Assembly: GCA_002356455.1 (NCBI GenBank)
Contig: AP017968.1
Span: forward strand, 868,001 to 932,000
Reading direction: 5' to 3'
DNA: 64,000 bases
Source: Fusobacterium varium
Lineage (GTDB): Bacteria; Fusobacteriota; Fusobacteriia; Fusobacteriales; Fusobacteriaceae
Made by a program: the position numbers and the translations under genes. This document shows positions 54,235 through 63,846 of the stretch, in pieces (the first letter of the stretch is position 1; each line of letters begins with the position of its first letter). The notes beneath the pieces were generated by a model, which had not been told where the DNA came from, searched no databases, and saw only the letters and a program-made list of their open reading frames with translations.

Positions 54235-56412
54235 ATGAGTATATTAGAAAAATTAAATGACAGACAGAAAAAAGCTGCTGAAAAAATAGAAGGGGCATTG
54301 CTTATACTTGCAGGGGCAGGTTCTGGAAAGACAAGAACAATAACTTACAGAATAGCACATATGATTCAAGAGTTAGGAATATCTCCATATAAAATATTAG
54401 CTGTGACATTTACAAATAAAGCAGCTAAAGAGATGAAAGAAAGAGTTGAGGATCTCATAGGAGAAGATGGAAGAAGAACAATGGTTTCTACATTCCACTC
54501 ATTTGGAGTAAGACTTTTAAGAACATATGGGAACAGACTAGGTTATGGAGCTAATTTTACTATATATGATGCTGATGATCAGAAAAGAGTAGTAAAAGGC
54601 ATAATGAAAGAACTTGTAGTAAAGGATAAAAATCTTACAGAAGGAATGGCAGTATCCCTTATTTCAAAATTAAAAGAGGAAGAAATATCTGCTGATGAAT
54701 ATGAAAAATCAGAAAATAAATATAATATGAATGCTGTAGTAGTAGCAGAAATATATAGAAGATATAATATAACTCTTAAAAATAATAATGGAATGGACTT
54801 TTCAGATATACTAATCAATACAGCGAAACTTCTGGAGATACCTGACATTTTAAATAAAGTTCAGGATAAATTCAGATATATAATGGTTGATGAATATCAG
54901 GATACAAATAATATTCAATATAAGATAATTAATAAAATAGCCAGCAAATATGGAAATTTATGTGTAGTTGGAGATGAAAATCAGAGTATATATGGTTTTA
55001 GAGGAGCTAATATTCAGAATATTCTAGATTTTGAAAAAGATTATCCAAATGCAGAAGTGGTAAAACTTGAAGAAAACTATCGTTCAACTTCAGTGATACT
55101 TGATGCTGCCAATGCTGTGATAAGCAATAACTCAAGTGCAAGAGATAAAAAACTCTGGACTAAAAAAACTACTGGTGAAAAAATAACTCTGCTTCAATGC
55201 AACGATGGAAGACAAGAAGTAAATGTTATAATTGAAGAAATAATCAAAGGGAAAAATCAAGGTAAAAAATATAGAGATTTTACTATTCTTTACAGAATGA
55301 ATGCTCAATCAAGATTATTTGAAGAAGGTTTTTTGAGATTTAATATTCCTTATAAAATATTTGGAGGAATGCAGTTCTATCAAAGAGCAGAGATTAAAGA
55401 TATAGTTGCTTATCTTGCTGTTATTAATAATACGAAAGACAGTCTTAATTTAAGCAGAATACTTAATGTACCTAAAAGAAAAATAGGAGATAAGAGTTTA
55501 GAAAAGATAAATGAATTTGCTTCTGTAAATGGACTTACTCTTTTTGAAGCACTAGGAAGAGCTAAAGAAATAGATACTCTTACAGCTAATATGAAATTAG
55601 TTTTAGAAGAATTTTATAAAATGATGACAGAACTTATTGAAATAAGCGAATCTGAACCTGTTTCAGAACTTTTTGATAAAGTGGTAAAAAGTATAAAATA
55701 TTTTGATTATTTGGAAGCAAATTATGAAGATAGCGAAAATAGAATAAATAATATAGAAGAATTGAGAAACTCTATTACAGAAATGGAAAAAATAATAGAA
55801 ACTCTTACTTTAAGAGAATACTTAGAAAATATATCTTTAGTAAGTGCCACAGATAATCTTGAGGAAGAAAAAGATTATGTAAAGCTTATGACTATACATA
55901 ACTCAAAAGGACTTGAATTTCCAACAGTATTTTTAGTAGGAACAGAAGATGAAGTTTTTCCTGGGAAAAAAGCAGATTTTGAACCAAGAGAACTTGAAGA
56001 GGAAAGAAGATTGTGCTATGTAGCAATAACAAGAGCAGAGGATAAATTATATATTTCTTATGCTGCAAGCAGATTTATGTATGGAGAGGAAAGTTTTAGA
56101 ACAAAATCAAGATTTATAAATGAACTTCCTGAAAATCTTCTTGAAAGTAATGTAGAGTCTTATTTTAAAAGAGAAGCAATAAATCCTGTAAAAACTCCTG
56201 TAAAACAGCAATTCAAAAAAATGATAACTATAGAAGATTTGAATAAAACATATAAAGAATACCCTTATTCTATTGGGGAAAAAGTAATGCATAAAAAATT
56301 TGGATTGGGAGTAGTAAGAGGAATAACAGATAAAAAAGTCGAAGTAGATTTTGTAGATGGAAAAAGAGAAATTGCAATGGCAGTTGCAGATAAGTTTTTA
56401 ACAAAAAACTAG
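54235..56412 (+). CDS. pcrA: UvrD/PcrA-type DNA helicase
   Basis: 725-residue superfamily 1 helicase. Motifs in order: AGAGSGKTRTITYR (I), VTFTNKAAKEMKER (Ia), VDEYQDTNNIQY (II), GDENQSIYGFRGA (III), EENYRSTSVILDAAN (IV), LMTIHNSKGLEFPTVF (V) and EERRLCYVAITRAEDKLYI (VI). The C-terminal segment YSIGEKVMHKKFGLGVVRGI is the PcrA/UvrD Tudor-like RNA polymerase-binding domain. The protein unwinds DNA in repair and removes stalled complexes. First gene of the long + strand run; lpxC begins 13 bp after it. Confidence 0.95.
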   Translation: MSILEKLNDRQKKAAEKIEGALLILAGAGSGKTRTITYRIAHMIQELGISPYKILAVTFTNKAAKEMKERVEDLIGEDGRRTMVSTFHSFGVRLLRTYGNRLGYGANFTIYDADDQKRVVKGIMKELVVKDKNLTEGMAVSLISKLKEEEISADEYEKSENKYNMNAVVVAEIYRRYNITLKNNNGMDFSDILINTAKLLEIPDILNKVQDKFRYIMVDEYQDTNNIQYKIINKIASKYGNLCVVGDENQSIYGFRGANIQNILDFEKDYPNAEVVKLEENYRSTSVILDAANAVISNNSSARDKKLWTKKTTGEKITLLQCNDGRQEVNVIIEEIIKGKNQGKKYRDFTILYRMNAQSRLFEEGFLRFNIPYKIFGGMQFYQRAEIKDIVAYLAVINNTKDSLNLSRILNVPKRKIGDKSLEKINEFASVNGLTLFEALGRAKEIDTLTANMKLVLEEFYKMMTELIEISESEPVSELFDKVVKSIKYFDYLEANYEDSENRINNIEELRNSITEMEKIIETLTLREYLENISLVSATDNLEEEKDYVKLMTIHNSKGLEFPTVFLVGTEDEVFPGKKADFEPRELEEERRLCYVAITRAEDKLYISYAASRFMYGEESFRTKSRFINELPENLLESNVESYFKREAINPVKTPVKQQFKKMITIEDLNKTYKEYPYSIGEKVMHKKFGLGVVRGITDKKVEVDFVDGKREIAMAVADKFLTKN

Positions 56413-56425
56413 ATAAGGAGGGAAG

Positions 56426-57250
56426 ATGAAAAGGAAAACACTGGCATCAGAAATTGTTTATTCTGGTATTGGGCTTCATAAAGGTGAAAATATTGATATG
56501 AAACTTATTCCTGGAAATAATGGAATAATTTTCAGAAGAGTTGATTTTGAAGAAGGAAAAAATGAGATAAAATTAGATATAGAAAATACTTTTGATCTTA
56601 CACGTGGAACTAATTTAAAAAACGAATTTGGAGCAAAAGTACATACAATAGAGCATTTTTTATCAGCATTATATGCAGCAGAAATAACAGATTTGGTAAT
56701 AGAACTTGATGGCAATGAACTTCCCATTTGTGATGGAAGTGCAGGTAATTTTATAGAACTTTTTGAAAATGCTGGAATAAAAGAGCTAGATAAAGAAGTG
56801 GAGCCTATAGTTATAACTAAACCAATCTATCTTACAGTAAATGATAAAAGTATAGTTGCTCTTCCATATGATGGATATAAAATAACATATGCTATCAGAT
56901 TTGAGCATAGTTTTTTGAAATCACAGCTGGCAGAATTTGAAATAACCCTTGAAAGTTATAAAAAAGAGATAGCTCCAGCTAGAACTTTTGGTTTTGATTA
57001 TGAAATAGAATATCTTAAGAAAAATAATCTTGCTTTAGGTGGAACTCTTGAGAATGCCATAGTTATAGAAAAAGATGGGGTAATGAATCCAGAGGGACTT
57101 AGATATGAAGATGAGTTTGTAAGACATAAAATGCTTGATATTATAGGAGATCTGAAAATATTGAACAGACCTATTAAAGGTCATATAATAGCAGTCAAAG
57201 CAGGACATGCTTTAGATATAGAATTTGCAAAATTACTGAAAAAATTATAA
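56426..57250 (+). CDS. lpxC: UDP-3-O-acyl-N-acetylglucosamine deacetylase
   Basis: Zinc enzyme of the second, committed step of lipid A synthesis. Visible features are SGIGLHKGE at the N-terminus, zinc ligand His in TIEHFLSALYA, the ELPICDGSAGNF segment, ARTFGF and the HKMLDIIGD zinc region, then GHIIAVKAGHAL near the end. 274 residues, a little shorter than proteobacterial LpxC. It confirms a lipopolysaccharide-making organism. It begins a tight cluster with fabZ, lpxA, lpxI, lpxB and msbA. Confidence 0.96.
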   Translation: MKRKTLASEIVYSGIGLHKGENIDMKLIPGNNGIIFRRVDFEEGKNEIKLDIENTFDLTRGTNLKNEFGAKVHTIEHFLSALYAAEITDLVIELDGNELPICDGSAGNFIELFENAGIKELDKEVEPIVITKPIYLTVNDKSIVALPYDGYKITYAIRFEHSFLKSQLAEFEITLESYKKEIAPARTFGFDYEIEYLKKNNLALGGTLENAIVIEKDGVMNPEGLRYEDEFVRHKMLDIIGDLKILNRPIKGHIIAVKAGHALDIEFAKLLKKL

Positions 57251-57279
57251 ATTTACTTAAATTTTAGGAGGAAAAAAAT

Positions 57280-57705
57280 ATGTTAGATACTTTAGAAATC
57301 ATGAAGAGAATCCCGCACAGATATCCATTCTTACTTGTTGATAGAATTCTTGAAGTGAACAAAGAAGAACAGAAAATAAAAGGCTTGAAAAATGTTACTA
57401 TTAATGAAGAATTTTTTAATGGACATTTTCCAGGACATCCAATTATGCCGGGAGTCCTTATAGTAGAAGGAATGGCACAATGTTTAGGTGTTCTTGTAAT
57501 GGATGGAGTGGAAGGAAAAGTTCCATATTTTGTAGGTGTTGAAAGTGCTAAATTTAAAAGCCCAATAAAACCTGGTGATCAAGTTATATATGAGGTAGAA
57601 GTAGAAAAAATAAAAAGAAACTTTGTAAAGGCTCATGGAGTAGCAAAAGTAGATGGAGTTTTGGCATGCGAAGCTACATTTACATTCTGTATAACAGACA
57701 AATAA
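57280..57705 (+). CDS. fabZ: 3-hydroxyacyl-ACP dehydratase
   Basis: Dehydrates 3-hydroxyacyl-ACP in fatty acid elongation and competes with LpxA for the same precursor. Active-site His in GHFPGHPIMPG and Glu in LIVEGMAQ are present; the N-terminus contains IPHRYPFLLVDRI. 141 residues, standard. Its place between lpxC and lpxA, as in many Gram-negatives, links membrane phospholipid and lipid A supply. Start behind AGGAGG. Confidence 0.97.
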   Translation: MLDTLEIMKRIPHRYPFLLVDRILEVNKEEQKIKGLKNVTINEEFFNGHFPGHPIMPGVLIVEGMAQCLGVLVMDGVEGKVPYFVGVESAKFKSPIKPGDQVIYEVEVEKIKRNFVKAHGVAKVDGVLACEATFTFCITDK

Positions 57706-57723
57706 GATTAGGGGGAATTCATT

Positions 57724-58497
57724 TTGATAGATATTCATAGCACTGCTATAATTGAAGAAGGAGCAATTATAGAAGATGGAGTAAAGATAGGACCTTACTG
57801 TGTAATAGGTAAAGATGTAAAAATAGGAAAAAATACAGTTATACAATCTCATGTAGTTGTAGAAGGAATTACAGAAATAGGGGAAGACAATACTATTTAC
57901 TCATTTGTTTCTATTGGAAAAGCTTCTCAGGATTTAAAATATAAAAATGAACCCACAAAAACTATTATAGGAAACAAAAACTCAATAAGAGAATTTGTTA
58001 CTATTCACAGAGGAACAGATGACAGATGGGAAACAAGAATAGGAAATGGGAATCTTCTTATGGCCTATGTTCATGTTGCTCATGATGTTATCATAGGAGA
58101 TGGATGTATACTTGCAAATAATGTCACTTTAGCAGGTCATGTAGTGGTTGACAGTTTTGCAATAATAGGAGGACTTACTCCTATCCATCAATTCTGCAGA
58201 ATAGGGTCTTATTCTATGATAGGAGGGGCAAGTGCTGTAAATCAGGATATTTGTCCTTTCATACTTGCTGAAGGGAATAAAGCTGAAGTAAGAGGATTAA
58301 ACAGTATTGGACTCAGAAGAAGAGGTTTTTCTGATGAAACATTGTCAAATCTAAAAAAAGCTTATAGAATCATATTTAGAAATGGACTTCCTTTAAAAGA
58401 GGCTGTAAAACAGGTAGAGGAAGAATATGGTGAAGATGATAATATAAAATATTTACTGGAGTTTATAAATAGCAGTAATAGGGGGATAACTAGATAA
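57724..58497 (+). CDS. lpxA: UDP-N-acetylglucosamine O-acyltransferase
   Basis: First enzyme of lipid A synthesis: transfers 3-hydroxyacyl from ACP to UDP-GlcNAc. Left-handed beta-helix from hexapeptide repeats over residues 1-190 (IEEGAIIEDGVKIGPYCVIG), with the catalytic His in AYVHVAHDVIIGDG. The C-terminal helical domain has NSIGLRRRGFS and AYRIIFR. TTG start behind a GGGGGAA site. 257 residues. The stop overlaps the lpxI start by one base. Confidence 0.96.
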   Translation: MIDIHSTAIIEEGAIIEDGVKIGPYCVIGKDVKIGKNTVIQSHVVVEGITEIGEDNTIYSFVSIGKASQDLKYKNEPTKTIIGNKNSIREFVTIHRGTDDRWETRIGNGNLLMAYVHVAHDVIIGDGCILANNVTLAGHVVVDSFAIIGGLTPIHQFCRIGSYSMIGGASAVNQDICPFILAEGNKAEVRGLNSIGLRRRGFSDETLSNLKKAYRIIFRNGLPLKEAVKQVEEEYGEDDNIKYLLEFINSSNRGITR

Positions 58498-59300
58498 TGG
58501 ATAAATTAGGGATAATAGTTGGTAATGGTAAGCTGCCCCTTTATTTCCTACAGGAAGCTGAAAAGCAGAAAATCAATGTTTTTCCCATAGGTCTTTTTGA
58601 AACTATTGAACCTGAAATCAAAAGTTGCAGCAACTTTAAAGCTTTTAATATAGGTGAAGTAGGAGCTATAGTGAAACATTTTCTCTTGAATGATATAAGA
58701 GAGATTATTATGCTTGGTAAAGTTGAAAAAGAAATTATTTTTAAAGAAATGAAATTAGACAAATATGGAGAGGAGCTTCTTAAAAGATTACCAGACAAAA
58801 AAGATGAAACTCTCCTTTTTGCAATTATTGCTTTTTTTAGATTAAATGGAATAAAAGTTCTGCCACAGAATTATCTTTTAAAAAATTTTATGTTTGAGGA
58901 AGAATGCTATACAAAATTAAAACCATCTGAAGAAGATATGAAAACTATAAAAATCGGAATGGAGGCAGCTAAAGCTTTAAGCGAAGTAGATGCTGGACAA
59001 ACTGTTGTATGCAAAGATTCTTCTGTTATAGCTTTAGAAGGAATAGAAGGAACAGATAAAACTATAAAGAGAGCTGGTGAACTGGCTGGAACGGGAACAA
59101 TAATTGTAAAGATGTCAAGACCCCAGCAGGATATGAGAGTAGATATACCAGCTGTAGGAATAGAAACTATAAAGAGAGCAGTAGAGATAGGAGCAAAGGG
59201 AATTGTTGGAGAAGCAGGGAAAATGCTTTTTCTCAACAGAGATGAGGCTGTAAAACTTGCTGAGGAGCACTCTCTTTTTATTATGGGAATAAAAGCTTAA
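58497..59300 (+). CDS. lpxI: UDP-2,3-diacylglucosamine pyrophosphatase, LpxI type
   Basis: Member of the DUF1009/LpxI family, which cleaves UDP-2,3-diacylglucosamine to lipid X and UMP in organisms lacking LpxH. Conserved parts are GNGKLPLYFLQEA, LGKVEKEIIFK, DAGQTVVCKDSSVIALEGIEG, and PQQDMRVDIPAVG with the catalytic Asp region. 267 residues. It lies exactly between lpxA and lpxB in pathway order, which supports the assignment; no LpxH-like gene is in the window. Confidence 0.94.
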   Translation: MDKLGIIVGNGKLPLYFLQEAEKQKINVFPIGLFETIEPEIKSCSNFKAFNIGEVGAIVKHFLLNDIREIIMLGKVEKEIIFKEMKLDKYGEELLKRLPDKKDETLLFAIIAFFRLNGIKVLPQNYLLKNFMFEEECYTKLKPSEEDMKTIKIGMEAAKALSEVDAGQTVVCKDSSVIALEGIEGTDKTIKRAGELAGTGTIIVKMSRPQQDMRVDIPAVGIETIKRAVEIGAKGIVGEAGKMLFLNRDEAVKLAEEHSLFIMGIKA

Positions 59301-59312
59301 AAGGAGATTTTT

Positions 59313-60386
59313 ATGAAATTTTTTGTATCCACAGGAGAAGTTTCAGGAGATTTACATCTTTCATATCTGGTAAAAGCCATGCTTGAGCAGGATAAAAATC
59401 TGAAATTTTATGGAGCAGCAGGAAATCACAGTAGGACTCAAGGAGTAGAAGTAATACAGGACATAGAAGAGCTTGCTGTAATGGGATTTACTGAAGTGTT
59501 CAAAAAATACAGTTTCTTAAAAAAGAAAGCAAATGAATATATTGATTTTATAAAGAAGGAAAAAATAGATAAGGTAATCCTTGTAGACTATGGAGGATTT
59601 AACCTTAAATTTTTGGAACTTTTAAAAAAAGAAATGCCAGAAGTTGAAGTTTATTATTACATCCCACCAAAACTTTGGATATGGGGTGAAAAAAGAATAA
59701 CAAAGCTGGTAAAAGCAGATCATATAATGGTTATTTTTCCATGGGAAGTAGATTTTTATAAAAAACATGGAGTAGATGCTGTATATTTTGGAAATCCATT
59801 TGTGGATAAGTATTCAGTAGTTGAAAGAACTGGAAATAATATACTTCTTCTTCCTGGAAGCAGAAAACAGGAAATAAAAACACTTATTCCTGTAATGCTG
59901 AAAGTAGTAGAAAAGAAAAAAAATGAAACATTTCTTTTGAAGCTTTCCAGCAATGAGCATTTAAAATGGATAGATGAAGACTTAAATAAATATGAAAATT
60001 TAAAAATAGTATCAGATAAAAGTCTGGCTGAATGTGTAAAAGAATCAAAAACAGCTGTTGCAGCTTCTGGAACAGTAACACTGGAACTTGCTTTGATGGG
60101 GATTCCTGTTATTGTTATTTATAAAACAAATTTTATAAATGCTTTTATAGCAAGATATATTTTGAAAGTAGGATTTGTTTCTCTGCCTAATCTCACTCTC
60201 AATAGAGAAGTATATCCAGAATTATTGCAGGAAAAATGCAATCCAGAAGAGATAGAGAGATATCTTGATTACTTTGAAAATTCCAAAGAGAAAATAGCTG
60301 AGGACATAGCTGAAGTGAGAAAAGAACTATCAGGAAAAGATGTCATAAAGAGCTATGGAAATTTTCTGATTAAAGGAGAACAATGA
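59313..60386 (+). CDS. lpxB: Lipid-A-disaccharide synthase
   Basis: GT19 glycosyltransferase joining lipid X and UDP-diacylglucosamine. N-terminal STGEVSGDLHLSYLV, central VYYYIPPKLWIWGEKRI and the C-terminal nucleotide-binding segment LLPGSRKQEI with AASGTVTLELALMGIPVIVIYK are family hallmarks. 357 residues, somewhat shorter than the E. coli enzyme. It overlaps the msbA-like gene by 4 bp, so disaccharide formation and export are coupled in expression. Confidence 0.96.
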   Translation: MKFFVSTGEVSGDLHLSYLVKAMLEQDKNLKFYGAAGNHSRTQGVEVIQDIEELAVMGFTEVFKKYSFLKKKANEYIDFIKKEKIDKVILVDYGGFNLKFLELLKKEMPEVEVYYYIPPKLWIWGEKRITKLVKADHIMVIFPWEVDFYKKHGVDAVYFGNPFVDKYSVVERTGNNILLLPGSRKQEIKTLIPVMLKVVEKKKNETFLLKLSSNEHLKWIDEDLNKYENLKIVSDKSLAECVKESKTAVAASGTVTLELALMGIPVIVIYKTNFINAFIARYILKVGFVSLPNLTLNREVYPELLQEKCNPEEIERYLDYFENSKEKIAEDIAEVRKELSGKDVIKSYGNFLIKGEQ

Positions 60387-62164
60387 TAGGAAAATTAAGT
60401 ATATTTAAAAATAAATCTTTAAATACATTTTTAAGATATAGTTTAAAATATAAATGGGTAATGACTGCAGTAGTATTTACATCAGCTGTAAGTTCAGCAA
60501 TGGGAGCAGTTCCAGCATGGCTGAGTAAATATCTTATAGATGATGTATTGGTAAACAAAAATGCAAGAATGATGGCTTTGGTAATTGGAGGAATATTTAT
60601 TTCAACTATACTAAAAGTTGTAACTGGTTATTTTGCTTCTATTTCATCTAATTATGTAACTGAAACTATAAAAAGAGATATAAAAATAGATGTATATTCA
60701 CATCTTCAAAAGCTTCCAATGTCATATTTCAAAAGAAATAAACTTGGAGACGTAATGGCAAGACTATCTGGAGATTCTGCCACTTTAGGAAGGATAGGTT
60801 TTATCATATTTGATATGTTTAAAGAATTTCTTACAGTAGTGGCTCTTACTTTCAGAATGTTTCAAGTAGATTATATTTTAGCTCTTATAGCTTTAATAGT
60901 AATGCCTCTTATTATAAGTACAGTAAAGAAATATACTAAGAAGATAAGAAAATCTGGTAGAATAAGACAGGACACTTCAGGAGCGGTTACAGCATTTATT
61001 CAAGAAACTCTTTCTGGTATTTTTGTAATAAAAGCTTTTAATAACAGTGATGATATGATTGAGAAATATAAAGTTATAAGTATGGATGAATTTGAAAAAT
61101 CATATAAGAGTACAAAAATAAAAGCAAAGGTATCTCCTATTAATGAGGTAATAACAACTGTGATGGTACTGCTGGTAGCTGCATATGGAGGATACCAGAT
61201 AATTGTATTAAAGAGTATGACAGCAGGAGATCTCATTTCTTTTGTTACAGCTTTGGGATTGATGAGCCAGCCTCTAAAAAGACTTATAAGCAAAAATAAT
61301 GATCTTCAGGAAGCTTTGCCATCAGCAGACAGGGTAATAGAGATATTAGATGTTCCTTTGGAACAGGACTATTATGGAGAAGAAAAAGAACTTACAACAG
61401 AAATAAAGGATATCAAATTTGAAAATTTATCATTTCATTATGATGATTCTCCAGAATTGATACTTAAAAATATAAATCTAGATGTAAAAGCAGGAGAAGT
61501 AATAGCTCTTGTAGGAAAAAGTGGAAGTGGAAAAACTACTCTTGTAAATCTTATACCTAGATTTTATGAAGTTACAGATGGAGCTATAAAAGTAAATGGA
61601 ATAGATGTAAAAAATATTTCATTAAAAAAATATAGAGATTATATAGGAATAGTGCCTCAAGAAAGTTTTCTTTTCAGTGGTTCTATTTCAGAAAATATAG
61701 CTTTTGGAAAAAATGGAGTAACAGAAGATGAGATAATAAACGCAGCTAAAATGGCTAATGCATATGAGTTTATTATGGAACTTCCAAATAAATTTGAAAC
61801 AGAAGTAGGAGAAAGAGGAGTGCTTCTTTCTGGAGGGCAAAAGCAAAGGATAGCTATTGCCAGGGCTCTTATACAAAATCCTGAAATAATGATATTGGAT
61901 GAGGCTACATCTGCTTTAGATACTGAATCAGAAAGATTAGTGCAGGATGCTTTAGATAAATTGATGGTCAATAGAACAACTTTTGTAATAGCTCATAGAT
62001 TATCAACTATAATAAATGCAGATAAGATAGTTGTAATGGAAAATGGAGAAATAAAAGAAATAGGAACTCATCAGGAATTACTTGAGTTTAAAGGTTTGTA
62101 TAAACACTTTTATGAAATACAATTTGGAAAGAAAGAAAAGACAAAGGAAGAAGTATTGGCATAA
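60383..62164 (+). CDS. msbA: Lipid A export ABC transporter (MsbA-like)
   Basis: 593 residues, a half transporter: an N-terminal domain with six membrane helices (to about 320) and a C-terminal ATPase with GKSGSGKTT (Walker A), LLSGGQKQRIAIARAL (signature), IMILDEATSALD (Walker B) and IAHRLST (switch His). As a homodimer it should flip core-lipid A across the inner membrane. Other multidrug-type half transporters look alike, but the overlap with lpxB makes lipid A the likely cargo. Confidence 0.9.
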   Translation: MIGKLSIFKNKSLNTFLRYSLKYKWVMTAVVFTSAVSSAMGAVPAWLSKYLIDDVLVNKNARMMALVIGGIFISTILKVVTGYFASISSNYVTETIKRDIKIDVYSHLQKLPMSYFKRNKLGDVMARLSGDSATLGRIGFIIFDMFKEFLTVVALTFRMFQVDYILALIALIVMPLIISTVKKYTKKIRKSGRIRQDTSGAVTAFIQETLSGIFVIKAFNNSDDMIEKYKVISMDEFEKSYKSTKIKAKVSPINEVITTVMVLLVAAYGGYQIIVLKSMTAGDLISFVTALGLMSQPLKRLISKNNDLQEALPSADRVIEILDVPLEQDYYGEEKELTTEIKDIKFENLSFHYDDSPELILKNINLDVKAGEVIALVGKSGSGKTTLVNLIPRFYEVTDGAIKVNGIDVKNISLKKYRDYIGIVPQESFLFSGSISENIAFGKNGVTEDEIINAAKMANAYEFIMELPNKFETEVGERGVLLSGGQKQRIAIARALIQNPEIMILDEATSALDTESERLVQDALDKLMVNRTTFVIAHRLSTIINADKIVVMENGEIKEIGTHQELLEFKGLYKHFYEIQFGKKEKTKEEVLA

Positions 62165-62197
62165 AAAAATTGACAGATCAAGAGGAGAAATATAATA

Positions 62198-62962
62198 ATG
62201 GAAGTTAAAGAAATGATAATAGAGGAAGATTTAAGAACTTTAAAATTAAGAGAAGATGGAAGAAAAATAGACAGTCTTAGAGAAATAAAAATAACAAAAG
62301 ATTTTAATCTTTATGCAGAAGGATCAGTTTTAATAGAATTTGGAAATACTAAAGTAATATGTACAGCTTCTGTAAGTGAAAAAGTACCGCCTTTTATGAG
62401 AGGGCAAGGAAAAGGATGGCTTACAGCTGAGTATTCTATGATACCTAGAGCTACTGGAGAAAGAAATCAAAGAGAATCAGCAAAAGGAAAGCTTTCTGGA
62501 AGAACTATGGAGATACAAAGACTTATAGGAAGAGCTTTGAGAACAGCTGTAGATTTGGATAAATTAGGAGAGAGAACTATAACTATTGACTGTGATGTTA
62601 TTCAGGCTGATGGTGGAACTAGAACTACTTCTATATCAGGAGGATTTATAGCTCTTGCTTTAGCTGTAAAAAAACTTATGAAAGAGAGAGTTTTAAGTGT
62701 AAATCCAATAGTATCTAATGTAGCTGCTATCAGTGTTGGAATTGTAAGAGGGACTCCTATGCTTGATTTAATGTATACTGAAGATTCTGCTGCTGAAGTA
62801 GATATGAATGTAGTAATGAATGGCAAGGGAGAATTTGTAGAGGTACAGGGAACAGGAGAAGAGGCTACTTATACTAGAAAAGAGCTTAATGAACTGATTG
62901 ATTTAGCAGAAGTTGGAATAAAAGAGATAATCAGACTTCAAAATGAAGTAATAGGAGAATAG
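62198..62962 (+). CDS. rph: Ribonuclease PH
   Basis: Phosphorolytic 3'-5' exoribonuclease that trims tRNA 3' ends. [38 protein letters not shown]-rich [32 protein letters not shown] and [19 protein letters not shown] are diagnostic. 254 residues. Commonly paired with the XTP/dITP pyrophosphatase gene, as here, where the two are 5 bp apart. The start at 62198 has GAGGAG about 10 bases upstream; an ATG five codons later is possible. Confidence 0.96.
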   Translation: MEVKEMIIEEDLRTLKLREDGRKIDSLREIKITKDFNLYAEGSVLIEFGNTKVICTASVSEKVPPFMRGQGKGWLTAEYSMIPRATGERNQRESAKGKLSGRTMEIQRLIGRALRTAVDLDKLGERTITIDCDVIQADGGTRTTSISGGFIALALAVKKLMKERVLSVNPIVSNVAAISVGIVRGTPMLDLMYTEDSAAEVDMNVVMNGKGEFVEVQGTGEEATYTRKELNELIDLAEVGIKEIIRLQNEVIGE

Positions 62963-62967
62963 ATATT

Positions 62968-63558
62968 ATGAAAATATTTCTAGCAACAGGAAATAAACAT
63001 AAAATAGAAGAGATAACAGCTATTTTTAAAAATGTAAAAAATATAGAGATACTTTCTATTAAAGATGGAATAAATATACCAGAAGTGATTGAAGATGGAG
63101 ATACTTTTGAAGCAAATTCTGCTAAGAAAGCATTGGAAATAGCAAAATATACTGGAATGATAACAATAGCTGACGATTCAGGATTATGTGTAGATGCTCT
63201 AAATGGAGCACCCGGGGTATACTCAGCTAGATATTCTGGAGAAAATGCAACAGATGATTCAAATAATAAGAAACTGATTAAAGAGCTGCAAGGGAAAGAA
63301 AATAGAAAAGCACACTTTGTTAGTGTGGTTACTTTAGGAAAACCAGATGGAAGAAGTTATTCTTTCAGAGGAGAGGTATCAGGAGAAATAATAGATGAAC
63401 CAAGAGGAGATAAAGGGTTTGGATATGACCCTCATTTCTTTGTAGCTGAATATGGAAAAACACTTGCAGAGATGCCAGATATAAAAAATATAATAAGCCA
63501 TAGAGCTAATGCATTAAAAAAGCTTGAGATAGGGCTGGAATATATATTAAAAGATTAA
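62968..63558 (+). CDS. rdgB: XTP/dITP pyrophosphatase (RdgB/HAM1)
   Basis: House-cleaning enzyme hydrolysing dITP, ITP and XTP to monophosphates. The N-terminal ATGNKHKIEEI substrate loop, ADDSGLCVDALNGAPGVYSARYSG, and PRGDKGFGYDPHF followed by SHRANALKKL match the family. 196 residues. It is the last gene of the run that begins at pcrA and is followed by a large terminator. Confidence 0.96.
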   Translation: MKIFLATGNKHKIEEITAIFKNVKNIEILSIKDGINIPEVIEDGDTFEANSAKKALEIAKYTGMITIADDSGLCVDALNGAPGVYSARYSGENATDDSNNKKLIKELQGKENRKAHFVSVVTLGKPDGRSYSFRGEVSGEIIDEPRGDKGFGYDPHFFVAEYGKTLAEMPDIKNIISHRANALKKLEIGLEYILKD

Positions 63559-63580
63559 AAAAATAAAATATGTAATAGTA

Positions 63581-63668
63581 AAAAAGACTGATTAAAAAGT
63601 AAAGCAATTTTAGAAAATAAAAAAATTCTAAACTTAAATTTTTACTTAATAAATCAGTCTTTAATTTT
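63581..63668 (+). terminator. Large terminator after rdgB
   Basis: AAAAAGACTGATT (63581-63593) pairs with AATCAGTCTTT (63652-63662); further pairing inside (AAGTAAA with TTTACTT, TTTAGAA with TTCTAAA) gives a long hairpin followed by AATTTTT. Confidence 0.78.
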
Positions 63669-63846
63669 TAACTTCTGTTTTCATAAGGAGTAATTTATTA
63701 ATTATAAATGAATCTTTATGAATATTCAAAGAATTAAAAAAATAAAATATTATAATTATTTAAATAATAATTGAAGTTTTTTCTTTGATAACTTTATGAT
63801 ATAATAAGCTTAGTGTAAAATTATTTAAAATGCAAAAGGAGAGATA